This document shows positions 8,771-17,267 of a stretch of 64,000 nucleotides of DNA, in pieces. Each line of letters begins with the position of its first letter. Position 1 is the first letter of the stretch. The translations under genes and the position numbers were made by a program. The DNA is from Haloarcula salina. Lineage in GTDB: Archaea; Halobacteriota; Halobacteria; Halobacteriales; Haloarculaceae. Below the pieces are notes generated by a model. That model did no database searches. It had not been told where the DNA came from and was given only the letters and a program-made list of their open reading frames with translations. Location of the stretch: contig NZ_WRXL01000001.1 in NCBI RefSeq assembly GCF_010119195.1, positions 434,001-498,000 on the forward strand. The letters run 5' to 3'.

Positions 8771-10351
8771 TCAGTCGTGTCTAAACGACCGCTGGCCGGT
8801 GAACACCATCGCCATGTCGTGTTCGTTGGCGGCCTCGACGACGCTGTCGTCGTTCTTCGAGCCGCCGGGCTGGATGACGGCCTCGATGCCCGCGTCCGCG
8901 GCCTCCTCGATGCCGTCCGGGAACGGGAAGAAGGCGTCGGAGGCCATCACCGCGCCCTCGGCGTCCTTGCCCTCGGCGTGCTCGTCGGCCTTCATCGCGG
9001 CCAGCCGGACGGCGTCGACGCGGGAGACCTGCCCCATGCCGATGCCGACCGTCTCCGTCCCCTTCGCGAAGAGGATGCCGTTCGACTTGACGTGCTTGAG
9101 CGTGTGCCAGGCGAACAGCATCGACTCGACCTGCTCGTCGGTCGGTTCGCGCTCGGTGACGACCTCCAGGTCGTCGGCGGAGAGGTGCTGCGTGTCGCGC
9201 TCCTGGACGAGGCGACCGCCGACCAGCGGTTTCTCGGTGAGCGTGTCCGTGACCTCGAAGTTGTCGTTCACGTCGAGGACGCGGAGGTTCTCCTTCTCGA
9301 AGAGCACGTCGAGCGCGGCGTCGGTGTAGCCGGGCGCGACGACGACCTCCTTGAAGGAGTCGATGATCTGCTCGGCGGTGGCGGCGTCGCACTCGCGGTT
9401 CAGCGCCACGATGCCGCCGAAGGCGCTCATCGGGTCCGTCGAGAGGGCCTTCTCGTAGGCCTCGGCGACGGAGTCGGCGGTCGCACAGCCCGCGGGGTTG
9501 GTGTGCTTGATGACCGCGGCGGCGGGCTCCTCGAACTCCTTGATGAGATTCAGCGCGCCGTCGGCGTCGTTGTAATTGTTGTACGACAGGGCCTTCGCGC
9601 CCTCGTTGAGTTGGTCGGCGTGGACGACGCTGGCCTCGGAGACAGTGGCGTCGGCGTACAGCGCGGCGTCCTGGTGAGGGTTCTCCCCGTAGCGCAGGCT
9701 CGCGGCGATGTCGTCGGAGACGATTCGCCGAGCGGGGAAGTCGCCGCCCGCGTCGCCCTCGACGCTGACCGCGCTCTCGCCCCAGTCGACCTCGACGCGG
9801 TCCTCGGCGAACCACTTCACGACGCGGGGATAGGCGGTGAACTCGCCTTCGTAGAGGACGCGCGCTTTCAGGTCGTCCTCGTCGTCGCCCTCGAAGACGG
9901 GAATCGGCTCCTGCGTGACGATGGGGCCGCCGTCGACGCTCTCGTCGACGACGTGGACGGTACAGCCGGTCACCTTCACGCCGGCGTCGAGCACCTGCTC
10001 GTGGGCGTCCATGCCGGCGAAGTTCGGCAGCAGCGACGGGTGGACGTTCAGCGTCGTCGGGGCCGCGTCGAGGAACGTCTCGCTCAGGACGCGCATGTAG
10101 CCGTCGAGCGTGACGAGGTCGAAGTCGTACTCCGAGAGCGCGTCGAGGACGCGCTCTTCGTGGGCCTCGCGGGCCTCGTCGTCGTCGCGCTCGACGACCT
10201 CCGTCGGGATGCCGCGCTCGGCCGCCGCTTCGAGGACCGGCGCGTCGGCGTCGTTCGTCAGGACGACGGCGAACGACGCGCCGCCCGGGGCGCGGTCGGC
10301 GATGTTCATGAGATTTCGGCCGCGGTTACTGGCCATACCGGCGAGTTTCAT
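8771..10351 (-). CDS. purH: PurN-PurH fusion: GAR transformylase domain plus AICAR transformylase
   Basis: This is a bifunctional purine enzyme of 526 residues. Residues 1 to about 190 are a glycinamide ribonucleotide formyltransferase (PurN) domain with NVHPSLLPNFAGMDAH and the acidic loop DESVDGGP. The rest is the AICAR formyltransferase half of PurH, with LRYGENPHQDAALY, the catalytic KHTNPAG, DPMSAFGGI and the C-terminal FPFPDGI and QPGGS motifs. The IMP cyclohydrolase domain of bacterial PurH is absent; archaea usually close the ring with PurO. The arrangement is known from haloarchaea. The ATG at 10351 (MKLAGMASNRGRN) is chosen because it begins the Rossmann strand. Cytosolic, folate dependent, and thus linked to the folCP product. 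Confidence 0.93.
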   Translation of the reverse strand: MKLAGMASNRGRNLMNIADRAPGGASFAVVLTNDADAPVLEAAAERGIPTEVVERDDDEAREAHEERVLDALSEYDFDLVTLDGYMRVLSETFLDAAPTTLNVHPSLLPNFAGMDAHEQVLDAGVKVTGCTVHVVDESVDGGPIVTQEPIPVFEGDDEDDLKARVLYEGEFTAYPRVVKWFAEDRVEVDWGESAVSVEGDAGGDFPARRIVSDDIAASLRYGENPHQDAALYADATVSEASVVHADQLNEGAKALSYNNYNDADGALNLIKEFEEPAAAVIKHTNPAGCATADSVAEAYEKALSTDPMSAFGGIVALNRECDAATAEQIIDSFKEVVVAPGYTDAALDVLFEKENLRVLDVNDNFEVTDTLTEKPLVGGRLVQERDTQHLSADDLEVVTEREPTDEQVESMLFAWHTLKHVKSNGILFAKGTETVGIGMGQVSRVDAVRLAAMKADEHAEGKDAEGAVMASDAFFPFPDGIEEAADAGIEAVIQPGGSKNDDSVVEAANEHDMAMVFTGQRSFRHD

Positions 10352-10456
10352 GTGCGACCGACGGGTCGGCCGGTGCAAAGTTGTTGCGAAACCCCGCCCC
10401 GGCCGTCCGCGGCGCGCGTTCGACGTGCATATGTGGCCGGCCGTCGACGCGCCGGT

Positions 10457-11011
10457 ATGTCGAAGCTACGGTGTCAGTACGCCGGCGCGGTCGCGGCCGC
10501 CGCGGGCGTCGTCTGGACCGCTTGGGCCGCGGCGCTCGCGGCGACCGGCCTGACGACGACGAGCCCGCCGGTCCTCGTCGCCAGCGCCGTCTCCAGCGTC
10601 GGCGTCGTCGCCGGTCACTACGCAGTCGAGGACTTCTACGGCGCGCGGATGAAGCGCCCGGGGACCATCGGCGCGTGGCTCGGCGCGCTCGGCGGCCTCG
10701 TGTTCGGCGTCGGACAAGTGCTCCGCCTCCTCTCGGGCGGCGGCGAGGCCATCGTCGGCATGGGCGTGCTCGCGCTGGTGGGCGGATCCCTGCTGGTCGC
10801 GGTCGGGCTCGTCCGGACGCGCATCCAGCCGCCGTGGCTGGGCGTGGCGCTCGGCGTGGGGACGCTGGCCTTCCTCGGACTGAGCGTCCAGCCTGGGGCG
10901 GCCGCCCTCTACGGACTGGCGTGGCTCGCGCTCGGCCGGGACCTCTACCGGCACCGCCCACCGGACGGTCGGTTCGGCGACGCCGAGGCCGACTACGGCT
11001 GGCTCGGCTGA
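10457..11011 (+). CDS. Polytopic membrane protein of unknown function
   Basis: The 184-residue protein has about five or six hydrophobic segments: near residues 8-30, 34-56, 70-93, 97-120, 126-145 and 148-160. A hydrophilic tail ends in DAEADYGWLG. I see no recognised motif or charged pore residues. It is divergent from purNH, with about 105 bases between the two start codons, and lies 70 bases before the PrsW-like gene on the same strand. It is not in a family I recognise, but the codon use and start context look real. Confidence 0.72.
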   Translation: MSKLRCQYAGAVAAAAGVVWTAWAAALAATGLTTTSPPVLVASAVSSVGVVAGHYAVEDFYGARMKRPGTIGAWLGALGGLVFGVGQVLRLLSGGGEAIVGMGVLALVGGSLLVAVGLVRTRIQPPWLGVALGVGTLAFLGLSVQPGAAALYGLAWLALGRDLYRHRPPDGRFGDAEADYGWLG

Positions 11012-11081
11012 CCGCGGAGCCCCTCGCAATCTTGCCTGTGCGGGCGAAACCCTGACGTAGCCGCCACGTGACGGACCAGCC

Positions 11082-12026
11082 GTGACAGACGAGGACACGG
11101 ATCCGGTCGCGGCGTCGATGAGCGGGACGACCGACTTATACGACATCGCCGAGTGGGACGCCCGGTCGCGGCTCGACGGGGTCGCCGTCGGGCTCTACGG
11201 GGTGTTGCACGCGTCGCGGCGCTGGCTCCTCATCGCCATCGCGGTGCTCCTGTTCGTGGTACAGCTCGCGGCGACGGTCCTGCTGGCGATTCGCCGGCCC
11301 GAACTGGGTGCGCTGGCGGCGCTGTCGGCGGTCCCGGCGCTCGGCATCGTCGGCTTCCTCTGGTACGGCGACCCGACGATGCGCGAACCGCTCGAGCCGC
11401 TCGCGATCACGTTCGTCCTCTCGATCCTGTTCGCCAGCATCGCCGCGCTGGTCAACACCCTGCTGCAGCCGCTGTTCCAGGTGGTCCCCGTCGTCGGGAT
11501 GGCGCTGTTCTTCTTCGTCGTCGTCGGCCCCATCGAGGAGACGGTGAAGTGGCTCGCGGTCCGCGTCGGGAGCTACGACACCATCGACGCGGTCGTCGAC
11601 GGCGTCGTCTACGGGGCCGTCGCGGGGCTGGGATTCGCGACCATCGAGAACGCGCTGTACATCTCGCAGGGCTACTCGCAGGCAATCGCGGCCCAGAGCG
11701 GCCAGCCGATCGTCTCGGCCATCCAGACGGCGACGAGTCGCGCGTTCGTCGGTCCGGGCCACGTCCTCTACTCGTCGTTCGCCGGCTACTACCTCGGCCT
11801 GGCGAAGTTCAACCCCGAAGACGCCGGCCCCATCGTCGTCAAGGGGCTGCTCATCGCGGCGCTCATCCACGCGACGTACAACACCATCGTGACGTACGCG
11901 CCGCTCAGCACGCTGGCGTTCCTCGGGTTCGTGATCGTCTTCGACGGCGTCGTCGGCTACCTGCTGTACCGGAAGGTCGCCCGCTACCGCTCGCACTATC
12001 AGGACGCGACGGCCAGCGGGCAGTAG
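11082..12026 (+). CDS. PrsW-family intramembrane metalloprotease
   Basis: The 314-residue protein is predicted to span the membrane about eight times and carries the PrsW/CPBP-type signatures: PIEETVKW with the paired glutamates near residue 150, GFATIENALY, GPGHVLYSSFAG, and IHATYNT near the end. In Bacillus, PrsW cleaves an anti-sigma factor; archaeal substrates are not known. The GTG at 11082 is preferred because it sits at the only plausible start before the polar N-terminal 40 residues. It lies on the same strand as the membrane gene upstream, with 70 bases between. Protease activity is inferred from the motifs only. Confidence 0.85.
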   Translation: MTDEDTDPVAASMSGTTDLYDIAEWDARSRLDGVAVGLYGVLHASRRWLLIAIAVLLFVVQLAATVLLAIRRPELGALAALSAVPALGIVGFLWYGDPTMREPLEPLAITFVLSILFASIAALVNTLLQPLFQVVPVVGMALFFFVVVGPIEETVKWLAVRVGSYDTIDAVVDGVVYGAVAGLGFATIENALYISQGYSQAIAAQSGQPIVSAIQTATSRAFVGPGHVLYSSFAGYYLGLAKFNPEDAGPIVVKGLLIAALIHATYNTIVTYAPLSTLAFLGFVIVFDGVVGYLLYRKVARYRSHYQDATASGQ

Positions 12027-12047
12027 CGCGGCCGCTCCCGAGCGGGC

Positions 12048-12467
12048 TCAGCGGGCGGTTCCCCAGTAGACCAGCGATCCGACCGACGCGGCCGCGACGA
12101 CCACGTGCATCACCATGAGAGCGACGACGCCGGCGACCGTCGCCGCCGGGTCGTTCAGCAGGAGTCCGACATCGGGGAGGAACGACAGCACCAGCACGAC
12201 CGCCGCCAGACGGACGAACGACCGGTCTGGGGCGTTCCGGTAGCGCGTCAGGCCCCAGTACACCGCCGTCGCGCCGACGGCCCCCACCGCCGACAGGAAG
12301 GCGACGGGCGGAACGGCGAGCGGTCGGAACCCCGGTGCGATTCCCAGGGCCCCGACGGCGAGGACCAGGACGACGTTGACGAGGACCGAGACGACGACGG
12401 CGACAGCCCCGCGAACCGCGAGGGGGCGGCTGTGCTCGGACGGTCGGGCCTGCGTGACTTCTGCCAT
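12048..12467 (-). CDS. Four-helix membrane protein (DUF6069-like)
   Basis: This is a small 139-residue integral membrane protein with four hydrophobic segments (about 18-42, 52-72, 84-101, 108-134) after a short polar N-terminus. Its layout resembles the DUF6069 family of haloarchaeal and actinobacterial membrane proteins, but I cannot confirm the family from motifs. It converges on the PrsW-like gene and is divergent from purB. An AT-rich stretch at 12470-12500 (ATTATAGG) serves as its promoter. No function can be assigned. Confidence 0.7.
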   Translation of the reverse strand: MAEVTQARPSEHSRPLAVRGAVAVVVSVLVNVVLVLAVGALGIAPGFRPLAVPPVAFLSAVGAVGATAVYWGLTRYRNAPDRSFVRLAAVVLVLSFLPDVGLLLNDPAATVAGVVALMVMHVVVAAASVGSLVYWGTAR

Positions 12468-12609
12468 GACGTATTATAGGTCGGCTGATAGGATATAGCC
12501 ACCTGCTGTGAGCGCACGACACGGAACGGCGGGAGGTGGCCGGACCGAGCGAAGGTCGAGAGAGCGCGGGAACGACACGCTTTTTCGCGCCTCCCGCGGA
12601 CAGTCGGAC

Positions 12610-13992
12610 ATGACCGACAGAGGGCCACTCGACGCCGTTTCGCCGCTCGACGGCCGATACGCCCGCTACACCGAACCGCTCGTCCCGTACGCCAGCGAGC
12701 GGGCGCTGATGCGCGCCCGCGTGGAAGTCGAAGTCGAGTACCTGCTCGCGCTCGCGGACCTCGACGCCACGCCGCTGTCCATCGACGACGACCAGCGCAC
12801 CGCGCTCCGGGCGCTGTACGAGGACTTCGACGACGAGGACGCCGCCGTCGTCAAGCAACTGGAGACGGAGGGCTACGGCGAGTACGCGGCGACGAACCAC
12901 GATGTGAAGGCCGTCGAATACTTCATCCGCCTCGGCATGCCCGCGGACCTCGACGCCGACAACTGGATCCACTTCGGGCTGACCAGCGAGGACGTGAACA
13001 ACCTCGCCCACCGCCTGCTCGTCAAGCCCGCCGCCGAAGAAGTCCTGGTCCCCGAACTCCGCGAGATTCGCGACGCGCTGGTCGAGATGGCCCACACGTA
13101 CGCCGACGTGCCGATGCTCGCCCGCACGCACGGCCAGCCCGCGACGCCGACGACCTTCGGCAAGGAGATGGCCGTCTACGCCTCCCGGCTGGGGCGGGCC
13201 GTCGCGCGCGTCGAGCGCGCCGCGGACGACCTCTCCGGCAAACTGGCCGGCGCGTCGGGGACCTACGCGGCCCACGTCGCCGCCTACCCGGACGTGGACT
13301 GGCCGGCGTTCTCCGAGCGCTTCGTCGCCGACCTCGGCCTCGAACACGAACCGCTGACCACGCAGGTCAATCCCTGCGACGACTTCGAGGCGCTGTTCGA
13401 CGCGCTCCGGGGCGCGAACAACGTCCTGCTCGACCTCGACCTGGACGTGTGGCTGTACGTCTCCGACCGCTACCTCGGCCAGGAGGCCGTCGAGGGCGAG
13501 ACGGGGTCGTCGACGATGCCCCACAAGGTCAACCCCATCGACTTCGAGAACAGCGAGGGGAACCTCTCGAAGGCCAACTCCGACCTCGTCTTCCTCGGGG
13601 ACTACGTCACCACCTCCCGACTCCAGCGCGACCTCTCGGACTCGACGGTCAAGCGCAACGTCGGGGCCGCGTTCGCGCACTGCCTCGTCGGCTACGGCAA
13701 GTGCCAGAACGGCCTCGCGAAGGTCGTCCCGAACGAGCAGGTGATGGCCGACGACCTCGCGGACACGCCCGAAGTCATCGGCGAGGCCGTCCAGACCATC
13801 CTCCGGCGCGAGGGCCACGACGACGCCTACGAGCAGGTCAAGAAGGCCACCCGCGGGCGTTCGGTCACCATCGAGGACTTCCGCGAGATGTACGCCGACC
13901 TCGACGTGAGCGAGGACGTGCGCGCGGAACTGGAAGCGCTGACGCCGGCGGGCTACACCGGCATCGCCGAGCAGTTGGCCGACGACATCTGA
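12610..13992 (+). CDS. purB: Adenylosuccinate lyase
   Basis: PurB cleaves fumarate from SAICAR and from adenylosuccinate, in IMP and AMP synthesis. The 460-residue protein has the fumarase/aspartase superfamily signature GSSTMPHKVNPIDFEN near residue 300, the upstream ARTHGQPATPTTFGKE, the SPLDGRYA N-terminus typical of the longer PurB type, and the TSEDVNN motif. The ATG at 12610 gives MTDRGPLDAVSPLDGRY, which matches the family start; earlier in-frame codons look random. It lies about 2.3 kb from purNH on the opposite strand, a loose purine neighbourhood. It is an active-looking, complete enzyme. Confidence 0.95.
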   Translation: MTDRGPLDAVSPLDGRYARYTEPLVPYASERALMRARVEVEVEYLLALADLDATPLSIDDDQRTALRALYEDFDDEDAAVVKQLETEGYGEYAATNHDVKAVEYFIRLGMPADLDADNWIHFGLTSEDVNNLAHRLLVKPAAEEVLVPELREIRDALVEMAHTYADVPMLARTHGQPATPTTFGKEMAVYASRLGRAVARVERAADDLSGKLAGASGTYAAHVAAYPDVDWPAFSERFVADLGLEHEPLTTQVNPCDDFEALFDALRGANNVLLDLDLDVWLYVSDRYLGQEAVEGETGSSTMPHKVNPIDFENSEGNLSKANSDLVFLGDYVTTSRLQRDLSDSTVKRNVGAAFAHCLVGYGKCQNGLAKVVPNEQVMADDLADTPEVIGEAVQTILRREGHDDAYEQVKKATRGRSVTIEDFREMYADLDVSEDVRAELEALTPAGYTGIAEQLADDI

Positions 13993-14048
13993 GCGGGTCG
14001 CCGCTCGAACGCAACGCTCAGGGAGGTGGGGCCGTTCGCGTACGATAG

Positions 14049-15356
14049 ATGGTCCTCGGAACCGACTCGCGAGTCCTGACGCTCGCGTTCGCGCGGATGG
14101 CAGACGCCCTCGGGAACTCGTTTCTCATCATCGTCCTCCCGCTGTACATCGCGAGCGGGCAGGTGTCGCTCGCCGGCATCGTCGGGACGGAACTGCTCGG
14201 ATTCACGCTCCAGACCGAGACGCTCATCGGCCTGGTGCTGTCGCTGTTCGGCCTGCTGAACAGCTTCGGCCAGCCGTTCACCGGCCGCCTGTCGGACCGC
14301 ACCGGCCGGCGGCGAGCGTTCGTCCTCACCGGCCTCGTCCTGTTCGCCGTCGGGAGCGCGGCCTATCCGTTCCTCTCCAGTTACTGGACCGTCCTCGCCG
14401 CGCGGGCGTTCCAGGGCCTCGGCGCGGCCTTTACCATCCCCGCGACCATCGCGCTGGTCAACGACTACGCGGGGAGCGACGCCGAGCGGGGCGGGAACTT
14501 CGGTGTGTTCAACACCTTCCGGCTGATCGGCTTCGGCTTCGGCCCGATCATCGCCGGCGTCGTCGTCACGGGCGGCCTCTCGGCGAGCGAGGTGGTGACC
14601 TACCGCGTCGCCGGGACGGCCGTCTCGGGCTTCACCGCTGCGTTCGCCGTCGCCGTGCTGGGCGCGGTCGTGAGCTTCCTGCTCGTCTGGTTTCTCATCC
14701 AGGACCCGCCGGTCGACGCCGAGGCCGGCAAGGACCTCTCCATCGCGATCATGGACCCCGACGGCCGGGGCCTCGACTCGGTGTTCGTCCTCGGCGTCGG
14801 CACGTTCATGATGGCGACGACCATCGCCCTGTTCGCCACGCTCGAAGGTCCCATCCGGATGCGACTGGACGAGTCGACGCTGTTCTTCAGCGTCCAGTTC
14901 GCCGCCGTGGTCATCGCGAACGTCGTGTTCCAGGTCCCCATCGGCCGGGCGAGCGACCGCTTCGGCCGGCGGCCGTTCGTCGTCGCCGGCTTCGCCGTCC
15001 TCGTCCCGTCGGTGTTCGCACAGGGGCTCGTCACGGACCCCTGGCTCATGCTGCTGGCCCGCTTCGTCCAGGGAATCGCCGTCGCGCTCGTGTTCGCGCC
15101 GTCGCTCGCGCTCGCGGGCGACCTCGCCGGCGCGCGCGGCTCCGGGACGACGCTGTCGGTCCTGACGATGGCGTTCGGGCTGGGCGTCGCCGTCGGCCCG
15201 CTCGCCTCAGGCGTCCTCTACAACCTCGGCTCGTTCAGCACGCCCTTTACCGCCGGCGCGGTCCTCGCGCTGCTCGCGCTCGTCCTGACGTACTCGCAGG
15301 TCGAGGAGACGCTGGACACGGGAAGCGAGTCGTCCCGACCGTCGCCACAGGACTGA
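14049..15356 (+). CDS. MFS transporter
   Basis: This 435-residue protein has about twelve hydrophobic helices. The loop between helices 2 and 3 carries the MFS motif A (GRLSDRTGRRRAF) near residue 78, repeated in the second half as GRASDRFGRRPF. It therefore belongs to the drug:H+ antiporter-like branch of the major facilitator superfamily. The substrate cannot be read from the sequence. It starts 56 bases after purB on the same strand but shows no functional link to it. The C-terminal tail is short and acidic. Confidence 0.86.
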   Translation: MVLGTDSRVLTLAFARMADALGNSFLIIVLPLYIASGQVSLAGIVGTELLGFTLQTETLIGLVLSLFGLLNSFGQPFTGRLSDRTGRRRAFVLTGLVLFAVGSAAYPFLSSYWTVLAARAFQGLGAAFTIPATIALVNDYAGSDAERGGNFGVFNTFRLIGFGFGPIIAGVVVTGGLSASEVVTYRVAGTAVSGFTAAFAVAVLGAVVSFLLVWFLIQDPPVDAEAGKDLSIAIMDPDGRGLDSVFVLGVGTFMMATTIALFATLEGPIRMRLDESTLFFSVQFAAVVIANVVFQVPIGRASDRFGRRPFVVAGFAVLVPSVFAQGLVTDPWLMLLARFVQGIAVALVFAPSLALAGDLAGARGSGTTLSVLTMAFGLGVAVGPLASGVLYNLGSFSTPFTAGAVLALLALVLTYSQVEETLDTGSESSRPSPQD

Positions 15357-15448
15357 GCTAGACACGGACCCGAAGCGACGCGCCGCCCCAGATATTTCAG
15401 GCAACATCGACCGGAATCGTTACCACTGCCGACGGCCTACAGTGCAGT

Positions 15449-16090
15449 ATGTTCACAGACCGCTCGGACGCGGCGCGACATCTCGTGGCCGCGCTCCGCC
15501 GGCGGGAGGTCGAGAGCGACGCCGTCGTCGCCATCGCGCCCGCGGGCATCCCGGTCGGAACCGTGATCGCCGAGGAGCTGGGGGATCCGATGGACGTGCT
15601 CGTCGTCCAGCGAATCCGCGCACCGGACCATCCGGACCTGACCATCGGCGCGGTCGCGCCGGGCGGCTTCTCGTGGATCAACAGCCCGATGATGCGCTTT
15701 CTCGACGTGAACTGGGAGTACGTCCAGGAGGCGAAGACCCACGCCGCCGACGCCGTCGAGACGCGGGCGGTCGAGTACGGCGAGCAGTGGGGCCCGCTCG
15801 ACGTGGACGGAAAGCGGGTCCTGCTGGTCGACGACGGGATACCCACCGGCGCGGCGATGCGCGTTGCGGTCCAGCGACTGCGAAAGGCCGGCGCGGAATC
15901 CGTCGTCGCCGCCGCCCCCGTCGCGCCGCCCGACGTACTGGCGGAGGTCCGCCGGTGGACCGACGAGGTGGTCGTCCCCCTCCAGCCGTCGGCGTTCCAG
16001 GCCACGGCGGACTACTACGAGGAGTTCGGCCGCGTGACCGACGAGGAGGCGACGACGCTGTCGTCGCTCGCCGGCGAGCGGCCCGCCTAG
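15449..16090 (+). CDS. Phosphoribosyltransferase-domain protein
   Basis: The 213-residue protein has the type I phosphoribosyltransferase fold. VLLVDDGIPTGAAM (about residues 127-140) is the PRPP-binding loop with two acidic residues. IAPAGIPVGTVIAEEL and the flexible-loop region around RIRAPDHPDLTIGA precede it. The family often acts on uncertain substrates, and proteins like this appear as orphan phosphoribosyltransferases or hydrolase-linked domains. The ATG at 15449 lies about 25 bases after an AT-poor region, so the promoter is unclear. Its last 4 bases overlap the end of the convergent peptidase gene. The base specificity is unknown. Confidence 0.85.
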   Translation: MFTDRSDAARHLVAALRRREVESDAVVAIAPAGIPVGTVIAEELGDPMDVLVVQRIRAPDHPDLTIGAVAPGGFSWINSPMMRFLDVNWEYVQEAKTHAADAVETRAVEYGEQWGPLDVDGKRVLLVDDGIPTGAAMRVAVQRLRKAGAESVVAAAPVAPPDVLAEVRRWTDEVVVPLQPSAFQATADYYEEFGRVTDEEATTLSSLAGERPA

Positions 16091-17265
16091 ACAAGTCGCT
16101 CGACCGTCTCGCGGACCGCACGGGCGGCCGTCCGTACGTCCGAGAGGCGGACGTACTCGCGCTTCGAGTGGGCGACCGCGCCCACCTCGTCGCTCAGGTC
16201 ACCGGGCCCGAACACGACGGTCGGCCCGTGCTCGGCGAAGTAGGAGGCCTCCGTCGCCGCGCCGAAGGGGCGGACCGCGCCGCCGCTGGCGTCCTGCAGC
16301 GTGCGGACGAGGTCGGTCTCGGGGTCGGTCGCGAAGGCCTCGGGAAACGGCGTGTCCGGGCGGATGAGTTCGACCGCCAGTCCCATCTCCGCCGGGAGCC
16401 ACTGGTCGAGGTGCGCGCGCAGGTCGTCGCAGAACGACTCGCTCGTCTCCGGCGGGACGCTCCGGCGGTCGAAGGTGATGGTGCACTCGGCCGGGACCTG
16501 GTTCGTCGCCTCGCCGCCCTCGATCATCGACGCCGTGAGGATGGGGCGGCCGAGCGTCTCGTGGTCGTCGGGGCCGCTGGCTCGCGGCTCCCCGTCGTCA
16601 CCGCTCGCGGGTCCCGAGGCGCTCCGCGCCTCGCTGTCGTCGTAGGACTCCATCGCTTGCAGGATTGGCGCGGCAGCCCGAATCGCGTTCAGGCCGCTCC
16701 CCGGGTCGGCGGCGTGGGCGCTCTCGCCGCGGATGGTGACCGTCCCCTCGAACTGCCCCTTCGCGGCGGTACACACGTCGAGGCCGGTCGGTTCGCCGAC
16801 GATATAGCCGTCCGCATCGACGGTCTCGGCGAGGTGCGCGCCGCCGGTCTGCGTGGTCTCCTCGTCGATGGAGACGGCCAGCGTCACCCGCCCGTCGTCG
16901 GGTTCGACCGTCAGGAAGGCGTCGAGCAGCGCCGCGAGCGGGCCCTTGGCGTCGCAGGCCCCGCGACCGCAGACCACGTCGCCGTCGCCCTCGTCGCCGC
17001 TGCCGTCGACGCGCTCGTCGCCGGGTCGCTCCGCGCGGCGCTCGTAGGGCAGGTGCGGCGGGACGGTGTCGATGTGCGTGTTGAGGAGGAGGTGCGCGCC
17101 GTCGCCCTCGCCCCGCGTCGCGACGACGTTCCCGAGGTCGTCGACCTCGGGCGACTCGCCGTTGTCCTCGAGCGTGTCGACCAGCAGCGCGCGCATCTCA
17201 GACACGCTCTCGTGGGAGGGCGTCTCGACGGCTTTCCGGTGAAAGGAGGGGATGTCGAACGCCAT
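16087..17265 (-). CDS. dapE: M20-family metallopeptidase, probable succinyl-diaminopimelate desuccinylase
   Basis: This dinuclear-zinc hydrolase has the M20 metal ligands: His64 in LLNTHIDTVP, Asp105 in GACDAKG, Glu135/Glu136 in IDEETTQTGG, Glu158 in VGEPTGLD, and a histidine in AHSKREYV near the C-terminus. The position directly after lysA supports a role in removing succinate from N-succinyl-LL-diaminopimelate, because dapD nearby makes the succinylated precursor. Residues 208-235 contain a low-complexity insert. I chose ATG 17265; a GTG at 17271 overlaps the lysA stop by 4 bases and is possible. An ArgE/LysK-type acyl hydrolase cannot be excluded by motif alone. It converges with the phosphoribosyltransferase gene. 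Confidence 0.85.
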   Translation of the reverse strand: MAFDIPSFHRKAVETPSHESVSEMRALLVDTLEDNGESPEVDDLGNVVATRGEGDGAHLLLNTHIDTVPPHLPYERRAERPGDERVDGSGDEGDGDVVCGRGACDAKGPLAALLDAFLTVEPDDGRVTLAVSIDEETTQTGGAHLAETVDADGYIVGEPTGLDVCTAAKGQFEGTVTIRGESAHAADPGSGLNAIRAAAPILQAMESYDDSEARSASGPASGDDGEPRASGPDDHETLGRPILTASMIEGGEATNQVPAECTITFDRRSVPPETSESFCDDLRAHLDQWLPAEMGLAVELIRPDTPFPEAFATDPETDLVRTLQDASGGAVRPFGAATEASYFAEHGPTVVFGPGDLSDEVGAVAHSKREYVRLSDVRTAARAVRETVERLV

Positions 17266-17267
17266 CG

